Positions 44,561 to 54,367 are shown, counted from the stretch's first letter. The stretch: DNA of 64,000 nt from Paenibacillus sp. H1-7 (GCF_022354825.1 NZ_CP031168.1:4403501-4467500), one strand, 5' to 3'. The notes: generated from the sequence alone by a model not told the origin. Program-made: numbers and translations.

Positions 44561-45400
44561 CTATTCTTTCGATCCTGTATTTGCGATACCGTTGACAAAA
44601 TAACGCTGCAGCGGCAGCAAAACAAGGACAGGCACGATTACGGCGATGATGATGCCGGCAAACATTTCATTCCAATAGGTTGCAAACTCGGTGACAAAAT
44701 CGCTCAACGCAACCTGGATAACTTTATACTCTTTCGACCGGGTTGCAATCAACGGCCACATGAAGGATTCCCACTGGTGGATAAAGATTAACAATCCGGC
44801 ACTGACCGTTACAGGCTTACACAACGGCAGGATGATTCCCGCATAAATTTTGAACCATGAAGCTCCGTCCATCCGGGCCGATTCGATAAGCGCCTTAGGA
44901 AGGTCAAGGAAAAACTGCCGGTAAAGGAAAATGACCAAACCATTAGCCAAACCGGGAACAATAATGCCGGAGTAGGTATCAATCCACCCCAGGCTGTCAA
45001 CCAGGCCGTACAAAGGGATAGCGATAACCTCAAACGGTATCATGAATGTCAGAATAACGAGGAAAAACAATAAATTTCTTCCTTTAAATTCGAAATAGAC
45101 AAAAGCAAAGGCAGCCATCGAAGCGATAATCAAGCCGATTACAACATTCACAATGGAAACGTAGAACGTGTTAAAGAAAATCCGCCCGAAGCCTCTTTCT
45201 ACAAATAAGGAAACGTAAGCATCAAAAGTAATTTCAGTCGGCACAAACGTTCTCCAAGATACTGGAGACATATAGCGAAAGATCTCGTCCAGAGGCCGCA
45301 GCGATGAGACCAACGCAAACCCCAGAGGGAGCAGAATCACTAACCCCAGAAGGATGTGTGCGATATACAGTAATGGGATCGTACCTTGATTGCGTTTCAT
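44561..45400 (-). CDS. ABC transporter permease, MalG/UgpE type
   Basis: Membrane permease of 279 aa with about six helices. The EAA loop is ESARMDGASWFKIYAGIILP. It pairs with the permease gene 12 bases upstream. GAGGAG site before ATG. It ends 81 bases before the ribokinase start. Substrate assignment to nucleosides or ribosides comes from the flanking nucleoside hydrolase and ribokinase, not from the protein itself. Confidence 0.92.
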   Translation of the reverse strand: MKRNQGTIPLLYIAHILLGLVILLPLGFALVSSLRPLDEIFRYMSPVSWRTFVPTEITFDAYVSLFVERGFGRIFFNTFYVSIVNVVIGLIIASMAAFAFVYFEFKGRNLLFFLVILTFMIPFEVIAIPLYGLVDSLGWIDTYSGIIVPGLANGLVIFLYRQFFLDLPKALIESARMDGASWFKIYAGIILPLCKPVTVSAGLLIFIHQWESFMWPLIATRSKEYKVIQVALSDFVTEFATYWNEMFAGIIIAVIVPVLVLLPLQRYFVNGIANTGSKE

Positions 45401-45412
45401 GGGATCTCCTCT

Positions 45413-46282
45413 CTAATGTTTGGCCCTTAGAAATTTGAATTGCATAGCAACGATACTTAAAGTTAAAAGGAGCAAAATAATAACAATCGCTGAGGCCCTG
45501 CCTGAATCGGAGTAAAGAAAAGCGCTGTTGTAGCTTTCCAGCATCAGGACATTCGTGCTGTGTTCCGGTCCGCCCTGGGTGAGAATATACATGGGGGAAA
45601 ACAGCAGGAAATTGGAAACCGTTACCGATACAGCGACAAAGGTTATGGACCGCTTCATCATCGGAAACGTGACCTGTTTAAACTGCTCCCAACGCGATGC
45701 CCCATCTATGGATGATGCCTCGTATAGCGACACAGGAACCTCCTGCAGGCCGGCAAGAAAAAAGATAGCCCAATACCCGATACCTTTCCAAGTTGCGATG
45801 CCGATTATTGAAGCAAGAGCTTGTTTGGAGCCCGTTAGAAAAGGCTGCTGCTCTAAGCCCAAGCCGACCAGCATGGAGTTGACGACTCCTTGTTCAGGAC
45901 TCAGCATGATGTTCCATAAGATACACGCGGTAGAGACCGAAACGGCTACGGGAACAAAATGAATCCCTCTAAACAGCCCGATATGCTTGAGCTTGGCATT
46001 TAGTAATAGCGCCAGCATAAAAGCAAGAATGACCTGAATCGGATTGATGAATACATTGAATAACAACGTAATTTTCAAAGAGTTCCAAAAAACCGGATCG
46101 CTGAACAGGAAGCTATAATTTTTCAAACCGATGAATGCTTCACTATCACTTAGAAAAGATGGTGCATAAAAGCTGTCTTCCAAGCCCTTAAACACCGGAT
46201 ACAGCTTAAACATTAGCAAGCCGAGCATGGCTGGAAATAAGAAGATATAAGGGGTGATTCTCTCTATTCTTATGTCATTCAC
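45413..46282 (-). CDS. ABC transporter permease, MalF/UgpA type
   Basis: Membrane permease of 289 aa. The EAA loop is YEASSIDGASRWEQFKQVTFP, followed by a GGPEHSTNVLMLESYNSAF segment typical of MalF/UgpA proteins. The start is GTG (NDIRIERITPYIFLFP follows); the in-line ATG four bases later is out of frame. The ribosome binding site is weak. It is separated from the binding-protein gene by 73 bases holding a hairpin. Confidence 0.92.
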   Translation of the reverse strand: MNDIRIERITPYIFLFPAMLGLLMFKLYPVFKGLEDSFYAPSFLSDSEAFIGLKNYSFLFSDPVFWNSLKITLLFNVFINPIQVILAFMLALLLNAKLKHIGLFRGIHFVPVAVSVSTACILWNIMLSPEQGVVNSMLVGLGLEQQPFLTGSKQALASIIGIATWKGIGYWAIFFLAGLQEVPVSLYEASSIDGASRWEQFKQVTFPMMKRSITFVAVSVTVSNFLLFSPMYILTQGGPEHSTNVLMLESYNSAFLYSDSGRASAIVIILLLLTLSIVAMQFKFLRAKH

Positions 46283-46317
46283 CTTCAGTCATCTTTAGTT
46301 CAATAGTTCTGAATGAA

Positions 46318-46343
46318 GGGATGGGATTGTTCACCCTCATCCC
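46318..46343 (-). terminator. Hairpin between binding-protein and permease genes
   Basis: GGGATG.../...CATCCC arms with additional inner G:C pairs. The position suits mRNA stabilisation or partial termination after the binding-protein gene. Confidence 0.5.
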
Positions 46344-46355
46344 CAGAACGGTTAT

Positions 46356-47687
46356 TTACTTCACCACGGATTGATATTTCTTTAACTGACTATCGATTAA
46401 TGTTGCAGCATCATCTAACGCTTTCTTCGGATCGGAACCGTTTTTTATATCCTCAAATGCCTTGTTAACATTGTTTTCCCATTCCAAGTAGCCCGGCGTT
46501 TTGGGGCGTGCAGCTGCTGTTTCGCGTGCTTCGCCTGCAGCTAATTTCATAATGCTGTTGGGGAAATCTTTATATTTAGGGTCTTTATCGATCTGATCCA
46601 GCAGCTCCAGACTCGCTGGCAGCGCCCCGTTTTCATCAAACCAAATTTGCGAGCCTTTTCCTAACGTTAAATACTTGACAAACTTGGCTGCCGCTTCTTT
46701 TTTCGTGGAATATTTGGAGATGCCTACATGCCAGCTGCCTGTAGGAGTGGCAATCTTACCCCCGGCAAAATAAGGATGAGGAGCTATCCCGTAATTCATC
46801 CCGGCATCTTTAATACGAGGCATATTCTGGGTTGAAGCCAAGAACATAGCCACTTTACCGGAAATAAAGTAATCCAGAGCTTCCTCCCGCTTGATTTTTG
46901 GACTAATCTTCTCTTTATTGAACAGGTCTGAGTAGAACTGGAACGCGCTCACCATTTCCGGTGAATTCGTGTAGCCTGTAGCGGTTAGACCGTTGTCGCT
47001 CAGCACCTTCGCATTTTTACTTTGTCCAAGCGAAATGAGCTGATAGGCCTTGCCAACCTGATCGAAACTGAAACCATAGACGTCATTTTGATTGTCGCCG
47101 TTCGTATCCTTGGATAATTTCCTGGCAACTTCCACTACATTCTCCCACGTCATCCGATATTCCAATTGATCCGATGGAAACGCAATGCCTGCTTTCTGAA
47201 ACAAATCTTTATTATAAAACAGCACGACACTAGAGGTATTCATCGGCGCCGCCATTAATTGTCCTTGATAGGAGCCTGCCTCTGTCGCCGACGCTATCCA
47301 TTTCTGCTTCGCGTCAGCGCCTATCAGAGCATCGAGCGGCTCCAAATAACCTTTTAACGAATAGCCCATTGTTAGCGGAACATCGACAGAGATAACATCC
47401 AGATCCTGTGCTTTGGAAGCAAGCTTAATTTCAATGGTTTCGGTCAGTTTGGTCGAAGGACTGAGCTGCAGATTCACCTTGATATTGGGATTTTCCTTCT
47501 CAAACTCTTCGATAACCTTCTTAATAGGCTTTTCCCAGATAGAGTTAGCCAAGTACGAAATTTCCGTCGTGCCTGAAGAGCTAGCCTCTTGCTGGACGGA
47601 CTGAGAATCTTTACCCGGGGTCCCGGAGCATCCTGCAGATAGCAGTAGAGCAAGCGAACAAACGACACCAGCTTGTATTTTTTTCAA
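46356..47687 (-). CDS. Family-1 extracellular solute-binding lipoprotein
   Basis: Lipoprotein of 443 aa that delivers substrate to the two permeases. The signal peptide ends in LLLSAGC (lipidated Cys20). The mature protein has the family-1 pattern: ISYLANSIWEKPIKKVIEEF, later LVLFYNKDLFQKAGI-like VVLFYNKDLFQKAGIAFP and SGKVAMFLASTQNMP. TTG start with GAAGGGGG upstream. It lies 32 bases after the nucleoside hydrolase stop, so both genes share an operon. Confidence 0.93.
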   Translation of the reverse strand: MKKIQAGVVCSLALLLSAGCSGTPGKDSQSVQQEASSSGTTEISYLANSIWEKPIKKVIEEFEKENPNIKVNLQLSPSTKLTETIEIKLASKAQDLDVISVDVPLTMGYSLKGYLEPLDALIGADAKQKWIASATEAGSYQGQLMAAPMNTSSVVLFYNKDLFQKAGIAFPSDQLEYRMTWENVVEVARKLSKDTNGDNQNDVYGFSFDQVGKAYQLISLGQSKNAKVLSDNGLTATGYTNSPEMVSAFQFYSDLFNKEKISPKIKREEALDYFISGKVAMFLASTQNMPRIKDAGMNYGIAPHPYFAGGKIATPTGSWHVGISKYSTKKEAAAKFVKYLTLGKGSQIWFDENGALPASLELLDQIDKDPKYKDFPNSIMKLAAGEARETAAARPKTPGYLEWENNVNKAFEDIKNGSDPKKALDDAATLIDSQLKKYQSVVK

Positions 47688-47719
47688 AGTAAAAGCCCCC
47701 TTCTATAAATGCGTGTGTA

Positions 47720-48616
47720 TCAGCAGAACACTCTTTCTTTCAACAGTTCCAGGAAGGATTCGCGGTTTACCTCAAGACAAACCTCAACATTCCCAGCCTC
47801 ATTGAGCTCCCCAACCGTGATTCCCGTCGGATGTCGATGATCGTAATCAACGCGGATGCTCATCCTGCGGGTCGATACAAGCTGGCGGTCTATCAGCAGC
47901 GCAACAGCTAAAGGATCGTGCATAAATGTGAAATCCCTCTTTCGGTAATCCATATACCCTTCAATTTGCTTGGTCAAAGTAACGGCCAACGGGGTTGCCG
48001 AGGCTGCCAAATCGTCTTTATCTTGTCTCGTAATGGCAACCTGCCTCGTTACATCCAGCCCTACCATAAGGATTGGTGCCCCACTGGAGAACACCAGCGA
48101 CGCTGCCTCGGGATCGCATTTCACATTATGCTCGATGGGAGGGAGCTCCACTGCGCTGCTGCCTAACCGAACGACACCGCCCATCATGACGATTTCCTTG
48201 ACGTGCCTCACTAGACGCGGCTCTCGAATAATAGCTGCAGCGATATTTGTCAGCGGCCCGATGGTCACCAAAGTGATTTGATCCGGGTTATTCATTACCG
48301 TTTCAATGATAAAATCAACGGCATGCTTACCCTCGTTCCTATCCCGGTCTTCAATGTCCAGCCCTTCTCCCTCAATCCCTGCCCAGAACACCTCACGGTT
48401 GCGCAATAATGTCTGTACAACTCCGGGATACACCTCGACCTCGCTGTCACCGGACAAGGCCATGATTTTCTTGGCAATTTCCGCACGGACATGTACGTTA
48501 CCGTATACGGTTGTCACTCCTTCAAGCTTGATTTCCGGCGATCTTAGCGCAAGCGATAATGCCACGGCATCATCCGAATCCGTTCCGATATCCGTATCGA
48601 GTATTATGCGATTCAT
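47720..48616 (-). CDS. Nucleoside hydrolase (IunH/RihABC family)
   Basis: Cytoplasmic hydrolase of 298 aa that splits the N-glycosidic bond of ribonucleosides to base and ribose. The calcium-binding motif ILDTDIGTDSDDAVAL lies at residues 5-20, VTIGPLTNIAAAI near 130, MMGGVVRLGSSAVELPPIEHN near 160 with the usual E(F)N-type substrate residues, and the catalytic His region FMHDPLAVALL near 240. The start MNRIILDT follows AGGGGG. With the ABC importer and ribokinase it forms a complete salvage route from nucleoside to ribose 5-phosphate. Confidence 0.94.
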   Translation of the reverse strand: MNRIILDTDIGTDSDDAVALSLALRSPEIKLEGVTTVYGNVHVRAEIAKKIMALSGDSEVEVYPGVVQTLLRNREVFWAGIEGEGLDIEDRDRNEGKHAVDFIIETVMNNPDQITLVTIGPLTNIAAAIIREPRLVRHVKEIVMMGGVVRLGSSAVELPPIEHNVKCDPEAASLVFSSGAPILMVGLDVTRQVAITRQDKDDLAASATPLAVTLTKQIEGYMDYRKRDFTFMHDPLAVALLIDRQLVSTRRMSIRVDYDHRHPTGITVGELNEAGNVEVCLEVNRESFLELLKERVFC

Positions 48617-48719
48617 TACTGGAGTCCCCCTATTTGTTTTGAGATGCTTCCGATTCATAAATTAAGTATAGGTTGTATAGGGGGAGGCGAAAACGGATGA
48701 TATTTTAAGATCTTAGAGG

Positions 48720-48735
48720 ACAATCTAAAGATTGT
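48720..48735 (-). terminator. Short hairpin after the AraC-type regulator
   Basis: ACAATCT-AA-AGATTGT lies two bases after the regulator stop. Weak on its own; it could separate the regulator from the nucleoside hydrolase operon promoter in 48640-48700. Confidence 0.45.
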
Positions 48736-48737
48736 GC

Positions 48738-50357
48738 CTATTCTCGACCCGACATGGCGCGATACTCTTGCGGCGATACGTTATAATAGCTTTTAAACAA
48801 TTTTGTAAAATAGGGGGTATATTGATAACCCAGCAGGGCGGAGATTTCATAGATTTTGGCCTTTGAATTTCTCAGCAAGTAGGCAGCCTTCTCCATACGG
48901 TACCGGTAAATATATTCGCTCAAGTTCTCGCCGGTTTCTTGTTTGTACGCAACCGACAAATAAGACGGATGAAGATGGACGTTTTCGCTGATGGCCTGCA
49001 GGGTTACATTCTCGGAGAGATGGCGCTCTATATATTGATGAATTTGCAATACAAGTGAGCTCTTACTCACGTTACCGCCAACGGCAACGCGTTCTTTAAG
49101 CCGATTCAGCACCTGAGCCGCCCAAGCATGAAGCAGCTTCACGGTACGAAACACAGGGCTGTTAATCCCTCTCATATAGGGCTCCTCTATCACATCCGCC
49201 ATTTGCAGTCCGTACATGTGAATCACGTAGGTGTAGGCATTCGATAAAGCAAAATACACTTCCGATAAATATTCCGCGGAGTCCATTCCATTGCTGCTCA
49301 GCTCTTCAAAAATATAGTTCAATCTCGACTGTGCATCCTGCCACCGGCCGGTCTCTATCAGCTGTAAAACGGTAGGAGGTTCATACAACCGCTGGAGAGG
49401 CCTCAGTGGTGTATGAGGCGCTTGGTCCCACAAACGTTGAAACAACTCCTGTTCGCTTTCGGGCAGCCTTCTGAACAGCGTCAGAGCTTTTTGATACAGC
49501 TCGGTAAGTCCTTGGGGGAAAGCTTCAAAGTCACTGACAATGACTGAGATTTTTCCTTGAAGATATATCGTTATATAATGCTGTAATTGCGGGATCAACT
49601 GCTCCAGCTTTTTTCGGGAGGCATCCAGCAAATCATTGTTTTTTGTTTTTACTAAGAAAGCCAGATAATGACTGTCGTCTTTGCAGGACCAAACTTCAAA
49701 AAATTCTTGGAACACTTCCTCTGTAATATTAACGATTGCATATTCAAATAAGGAAATGTCCCGCTCATCATATTCCAAAAAGCGATTTTCAATTCTTAGC
49801 AGCATCAAAGCTGCCTTATCCCCTGATGAGAAGGGAATACTTAACCTTTCCATATCTTCGGTCAATATCCCCGGGGTCTGCTTTCCCCCTTTAAGTAATT
49901 CGAGCAGTAGAGATGCTTGTAAGCGCACGATATGAGAACGAAGCGTTTCCTGCGCTTTTTTGTTGGAAACCACGGCTTCCCTCTTTTGTTGTAGCCTTTC
50001 AGCCGTTTGAAGAATGGTTTGCAGCAGCTCATCTTTCTTGACTGGCTTTAACAGGTACGCCGCTGCGTTGGTTTTTAACGCCTGTTGTGCATATTCGAAC
50101 TCAGCATAGCCTGATAAAAGGATACATTCGATATCCATCTGTTTCTGTTTGATATACTCGCACAATTCAAGCCCTGTCATTCCCGGCATGCGAATGTCGG
50201 TAACAACAATATCGACAGGGAATTGCTCAATGATCTGAACGGCCTCTTGCCCAGAAGCAGCAGTATATACACAATCAAAGTTTGTAGTTTTCCTTATAAA
50301 TAAAGTCAAATCCTCCAAAATAACAGGTTCATCGTCAACCAGAAGCAATCGAATCAT
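48738..50357 (-). CDS. YesN-type response regulator (REC + AraC HTH)
   Basis: Response regulator of 539 aa. The receiver has Asp8/Asp9, phosphoacceptor Asp54 in IVVTDIRMPGMTG and Lys in AYLLKPVKKDEL near residue 104. A central region of about 300 residues follows. The C-terminal AraC helix-turn-helix pair reads VTLQAISENVHLHPSYLSVAY and IYEISALLGYQYTPYFTKLF. The start overlaps the kinase gene by 23 bases. It should activate the nucleoside importer operon that begins 121 bases downstream. Confidence 0.93.
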   Translation of the reverse strand: MIRLLLVDDEPVILEDLTLFIRKTTNFDCVYTAASGQEAVQIIEQFPVDIVVTDIRMPGMTGLELCEYIKQKQMDIECILLSGYAEFEYAQQALKTNAAAYLLKPVKKDELLQTILQTAERLQQKREAVVSNKKAQETLRSHIVRLQASLLLELLKGGKQTPGILTEDMERLSIPFSSGDKAALMLLRIENRFLEYDERDISLFEYAIVNITEEVFQEFFEVWSCKDDSHYLAFLVKTKNNDLLDASRKKLEQLIPQLQHYITIYLQGKISVIVSDFEAFPQGLTELYQKALTLFRRLPESEQELFQRLWDQAPHTPLRPLQRLYEPPTVLQLIETGRWQDAQSRLNYIFEELSSNGMDSAEYLSEVYFALSNAYTYVIHMYGLQMADVIEEPYMRGINSPVFRTVKLLHAWAAQVLNRLKERVAVGGNVSKSSLVLQIHQYIERHLSENVTLQAISENVHLHPSYLSVAYKQETGENLSEYIYRYRMEKAAYLLRNSKAKIYEISALLGYQYTPYFTKLFKSYYNVSPQEYRAMSGRE

Positions 50358-52089
50358 GATGAGTCCCCTTTCTCCAGTAAATAGTCACACTAAGTCCTGC
50401 CAGATTTGATGATGGTTGCAATTCCAGTCCGGATTGTTCACCAAACCAATACTTTAAACGCTGCTGCACATTCCAAAGTCCATATCCGGTTGTTTCATCC
50501 ATAGGACTATTAAGTTGTTCCGTTAACAGATGCAGCCTATCTGCTGTAAGACCAACGCCGTTATCTTCAATCGTTATGCGGGTGTAATCCTCTGTAAGCT
50601 CTCCGGTAATCTGAATGACGCCTCCCCCCATCTTGGGTTCCAAGCCATGAACTATCGCATTTTCTACAATGGGCTGTATAAGGAGCCTTGGCAAACGCAA
50701 GTTCATCATTTCCTCAGGAATTATCATTTCGTATTGAATCCGCTGCATTCTTAACAAATGAATTTCCAAATAGTTTTTCACTAATTTCAGCTCATCTACG
50801 AGACAGGTATGGGGGTCGTCAAGCCGGGTGATATAACGATAATAATCACTGAGATTGTAAGCCATGGCGATAACAGGCTCATTACGGCCAAGACTTGCAG
50901 AGCTAATGATGAAGTTAAGACAGTTGTACAAAAAATGTGGATTAATTTGAGCTTGCAGCTGTTTCAATGTAGCCAGGCGGGACCGGTTTTTTTCTTCATA
51001 TACATCCTCAATCAGGTGTTGAATTTGCCCTGCCATATCATTGAATCGAACAACCACAAAATCAAATTCATTATGAAACCATCGATTCAGCCTCACGTTA
51101 AAGTCGCCGTTCTGAAATCTTTTCAAGACAGCAGTGAGTGCGTGAAGGGGAGCCTGAACATGCTTATACAGCAGGAAGGAAACCAGTATTCCTACCGCTA
51201 GCAAGAGGATAATAAAACCATAGAAAAAGTTTCGAATCTTGGTGATGGGAGCTAATATTTGCTCCAGCGGTGTGTAATCGACAACATAATACCCAAGCGC
51301 TTGTGAATAGACGTAGTTTATAAGATAGCTTTTTTTACCTACTTCCGTAACAAAGTCACCCTTTTCCCCCAATGTATTTTGAAAAAGAAAATTCACCACA
51401 GCATCGGTAGTTTGTTTATCCGAGGTACGGTTATAGCTGATATGATTTTGTCGGTCAACCATGAAGGGATCGCCTTTGCTGCCCGTCTTCAACTGATCCA
51501 ATAGAGAGGTAATATTTTGCTCATAAAACGCCATTTCTACAATAACCACACTTTGATCCAGCTTCCCGCTTTCATTTATCGGCCCCCCTGCATAGTAAAC
51601 AAAAGATGACATATCCGGGCGGTCAGGGTCCGATCTGTAGCTCCAATTGGTATTTCTTATATTTTTGTCTAACTGCTGCTCATCATAAGGGATTTGTCGT
51701 AACGTGGTCGATAAAGTTTTTTGTACAGAGGGAAAGTACAGTGTAATATCGTTATACCAACTGCTGGCGGAGCTCTGAAGAGTCAGTTTTTCCTGAACAG
51801 TCGATTCGATCTGACTGGATAGCTGTTGTTTGCCGTTCAACATGGTTCTTTCCATACCCAATATCGTTGTATCTCTAGTAAGTGTAATCGCATTCATAGC
51901 TAAGCTTAAAGCTATCGAATCCAATTGTTTACGGAAAAACTCCAGCTGATTGCTCTTTTCTTTTTGCAGAAGCCCTTCTACGACACGAACGCTAACCTGA
52001 TTCGATAAGCCATAAAGGAGTAAGATGGGTATTAGAAAAATGAAGATAACGGCGTTCATTTTTGAAAAAATATTTTTTTTGATTATCAT
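50335..52089 (-). CDS. YesM-type sensor histidine kinase
   Basis: Membrane kinase of 584 aa. Helix 1 lies at about residues 11-29, an extracellular Cache-like sensor region extends to about 285, then helix 2 (FFYGFIILLLAVGILVSFLL) and HAMP (about 305-360). The His_kinase domain has AQINPHFLYNCLNFI. The ATPase domain has ENAIVHGLEP, DNGVGL and YGLWNVQQRLKYWFG. The start MIIKKNIF follows AAGGGG. The ligand is unknown; a nucleoside or ribose signal is inferred from the downstream operon. Confidence 0.92.
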   Translation of the reverse strand: MIIKKNIFSKMNAVIFIFLIPILLLYGLSNQVSVRVVEGLLQKEKSNQLEFFRKQLDSIALSLAMNAITLTRDTTILGMERTMLNGKQQLSSQIESTVQEKLTLQSSASSWYNDITLYFPSVQKTLSTTLRQIPYDEQQLDKNIRNTNWSYRSDPDRPDMSSFVYYAGGPINESGKLDQSVVIVEMAFYEQNITSLLDQLKTGSKGDPFMVDRQNHISYNRTSDKQTTDAVVNFLFQNTLGEKGDFVTEVGKKSYLINYVYSQALGYYVVDYTPLEQILAPITKIRNFFYGFIILLLAVGILVSFLLYKHVQAPLHALTAVLKRFQNGDFNVRLNRWFHNEFDFVVVRFNDMAGQIQHLIEDVYEEKNRSRLATLKQLQAQINPHFLYNCLNFIISSASLGRNEPVIAMAYNLSDYYRYITRLDDPHTCLVDELKLVKNYLEIHLLRMQRIQYEMIIPEEMMNLRLPRLLIQPIVENAIVHGLEPKMGGGVIQITGELTEDYTRITIEDNGVGLTADRLHLLTEQLNSPMDETTGYGLWNVQQRLKYWFGEQSGLELQPSSNLAGLSVTIYWRKGTHHDSIASG

Positions 52090-52606
52090 GTAGTATCCCC
52101 TTTTACCGTGCATGATCTTTAATCCTTAAATAGTCGAAGAACTCGACGCCATTATATGAGTTTATAAAGTCAAAAACAAGATATCCATGATAATTCATAG
52201 CTCCCGGCTATACATTTATGTTACCATAATGCTCATTCTGTCAGTTTGAGTAAGGGGATGGGAATACTTTCCAGTTATTAATCAGCAAACATCGGTTATT
52301 CGTTTTCTAAATCCGGATCTTAAATAAGCGTTGTATTTCCTGAGCTCCATAATCCATTATTAAGGAGTGGATGTAACATAGAAAAACTGACCTCTTAAGG
52401 TCAGTCGTGTCGAAAAATCCCGCTAATATACGGTTTTTGTTTTATGTTTGGAGAGGGTGATGATTTTCCTCGGTACCGTACGAACTTACCGATCATGCAT
52501 TCAGGTCTTCTTTCAAATCATGGTGCTTCGGAGCAGGCCCAAATTCTTGAGAGAACACTCTCAGCGGCCAAACGCAACACAGCTGCCAAATATGCTGGAA
52601 GTCGTG
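52090..52606. other. Intergenic region, no gene seen
   Basis: It contains the expected promoter of the kinase/regulator pair near 52100-52250. Plus-strand frames at 52444-52678 overlap the acetyltransferase remnant and have no support. TGACCTCTTAAGGTCA (52389-52404) is a small palindrome. Confidence 0.5.
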
Positions 52607-53068
52607 TCAGTTGTTTATTATGCTATGGTACCCGTTAGAGTAAAGAAGCCACCGTTTCAACCAGTAGTCCCAAGCTAAAAAGTAGAATGGATCTGTCCAT
52701 CTTAAAGAAAGTTTGGATGCAGTATCATTCTTTTTTCTGTGGCTAAGTCTTACCTCTTTACATTGATATTCATTTTTAAGCAAGTTTATCAATTCAATCA
52801 TGGCACTTCTTCCATACCCTCTGCCCTGATAGTGTTGGTCAATCATAATTGCTTCAATTTCGCCAATGCCGTTATCGATTACGATATAAATCGCAAAGCC
52901 TACCATTGTATCTTCAAGATAAATGGCAAGCGGGTTGAAATGTGTATTCAGCAAGCCAATAAACAACCGGAGCAGTAAATAACTTTCTTTGTTCTTCCGT
53001 CACGTTGAGTTGCGTACATTGAAACCAATTTTCCGTGTGATTTCCCTTAAAATTACGATTGGATGTCC
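52607..53068 (-). pseudogene. GNAT (spermidine/BltD-like) acetyltransferase, broken
   Basis: The main frame (52966-52607) contains the acetyl-CoA motif QHYQGRGYGRSAMIELI and VGFAIYIVIDNGIGEIE, and then KEVRLSHRKKNDTASKL. After that the expected YESLGF ending is replaced by unrelated residues. The N-terminal part lies in another frame (ENWFQCTQLNVTEEQRKLF and VVYWLAE, about 53040-52965), so a frameshift near 52945 separates the halves. An AAGGAGG site at about 53076 has no start codon at the right distance. Both ends are therefore damaged. Confidence 0.8.
52628..52638 (+). repeat. GTACCCGTTAG repeat, copy 1
   Basis: Eleven-base motif occurring four times on the plus strand (52628, 53329, 62733, 63064). 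This copy is inside the altered 3' end of the acetyltransferase remnant. Confidence 0.7.
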
Positions 53069-53294
53069 TCCTTAGTTTTTCCACAGAAGAAATCCAACTA
53101 TAAAGAATCCACCTGTGGATTAGACTATAATCACCTTGTTCAGCATTTATTTCATCACTCTTTTCATGTAGTAAATCAACAACAAATTTATGTTACCATA
53201 TATTGGTTAATGGGTCTTCGTCGTATTTGACTATAAAAGTTATCTACCGAGAATGAGCAAGCCCGTGGTTGCCCTTTACTTTAATAAATAAAAC

Positions 53295-53321
53295 GAGGAG
53301 CTGCCACGCGGCAAGCTCCTC
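53295..53321 (-). terminator. Terminator downstream of YdhK gene
   Basis: GAGGAGCTGCC-ACGC-GGC(A)AGCTCCTC with one bulge, followed on the minus strand by GTTTTATTTATT. The GTACCCGTTAG repeat starts eight bases to its right. Confidence 0.8.
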
Positions 53322-53328
53322 CACTATC

Positions 53329-53339
53329 GTACCCGTTAG
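53329..53339 (+). repeat. GTACCCGTTAG repeat, copy 2
   Basis: It continues CTTAATACCCC. It lies between the YdhK gene and its terminator. Confidence 0.7.
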
Positions 53340-53450
53340 CTTAATACCCCAGTCCAAACCGGTGGTTTACCATGTTATGTAACCTTCATCGGGAATGGGG
53401 TAGTGTTCTTGTCAATTTCGGGAATGAGATAAAGTTCTATAGTTTTAAGT

Positions 53451-54023
53451 TTATTTATCGGAAAGCTCACTTTCAGTAACCCATTTATGATTTTTAACTG
53501 GGGATCCACCGGTTGTCGGCATATAATCCACCACATAAACAGTTGTTTGCTGCGCAGAATCAATCGTTGCCTTGGCCCCATTCATGCCCTTCATATGATC
53601 AGCCATTAACGTTACTTCTGAGCCTTTGGCAAATGGCTTGTCACCCGCATTCTTAATTTCCTCTTGAACAATCCACTTATGATTCGTAACCTTTTCCCCC
53701 CCTGTTGTCGGAACGTACGAAACGGTATAAATCGTAGTATCATATGCTCCAACAATGGTTGCAGTCGCACCTTTCATACCGGGCATATGGTCATTAAGTA
53801 TGACCGCTTGACTTCCCACTTTAAACTTCGGATTTTTAGCTTCTTTAAGACCTTCAGGAAGCTTGTCTGAAGATGAATGTTCCATGTCCATTCCTGTATG
53901 ATTCATATTCGTTCCTTGTTGACTGTTGTTTGCAGCTTGTCCTTGATCTGAACTTTTACCGCAAGCACTAAGAGCAACAGCCAGTATCACGATGGCACCG
54001 AGTAAAGCTATCTTCTTTTTCAT
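53451..54023 (-). CDS. YdhK-type lipoprotein, two DUF1541 domains
   Basis: Lipoprotein of 190 aa. The signal peptide ends at ALSAC (Cys21). A Met/His-rich stretch follows (NMNHTGMDMEHSSS), suitable for copper binding. Two tandem DUF1541 repeats come next: KVGSQAVILNDHMPGMKGA with TVSYVPTTGGEKV and NHKW, then KGSEVTLMADHMKGMNGA with VVDYMPTTGGSPV and NHKW. The start MKKKIALL follows AAAGGGG. The CsoR repressors and cupredoxin fragment nearby support a copper link, though the protein's function is not established. Confidence 0.92.
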   Translation of the reverse strand: MKKKIALLGAIVILAVALSACGKSSDQGQAANNSQQGTNMNHTGMDMEHSSSDKLPEGLKEAKNPKFKVGSQAVILNDHMPGMKGATATIVGAYDTTIYTVSYVPTTGGEKVTNHKWIVQEEIKNAGDKPFAKGSEVTLMADHMKGMNGAKATIDSAQQTTVYVVDYMPTTGGSPVKNHKWVTESELSDK

Positions 54024-54114
54024 TACATTAACCCCTTTCACAGCGATGATTTTTGTTGCAATACTATTGTAATAAACAGTTGTGTAGATCTTGTGAGAAA
54101 GATGATTTGATCCC

Positions 54115-54367
54115 TCAAAAATAAGGTACGTCATCTTTATTCACAAACAGAACCGGTCCATTATTCGGGTGATGAATCAACTCTGAGCTTACTAGGGCCG
54201 TTTGCCAATCTTTCGGGTTCGCAAGAACAACGCCGTCAGGTCTGTTTGCATCACTGGTTGCCATCCACGTTTTCGAAACCAGCACGCAGCCTCCATCGAG
54301 TCGCTTGTGTTGATGCGAGTCGTGTTTTCGAAGCAATTTACGGCATTGATACCGTGCTGGCTGGACC
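54115..54367 (-). pseudogene. Cell-wall-binding-repeat protein fragment
   Basis: The frame 54280-54115 reads LVSKTWMATSDANRPDGVVL, then KDWQTALVSSELIHHPNNGP and VLFVNKDD, the start of a cell-wall-binding repeat protein. The preceding residues continue in another frame (ENTTRINTSDSMEAA), so a frameshift near 54285 breaks it. It is also cut off at its 3' end (stop at 54115). Its 5' side abuts the truncated cupredoxin gene on the opposite strand, marking a rearrangement junction near 54365. Confidence 0.65.

Noticed and set aside
52444..52678. Plus-strand frames near the broken acetyltransferase
   Set aside because: Low-complexity frames overlapping the pseudogene, without start signals.
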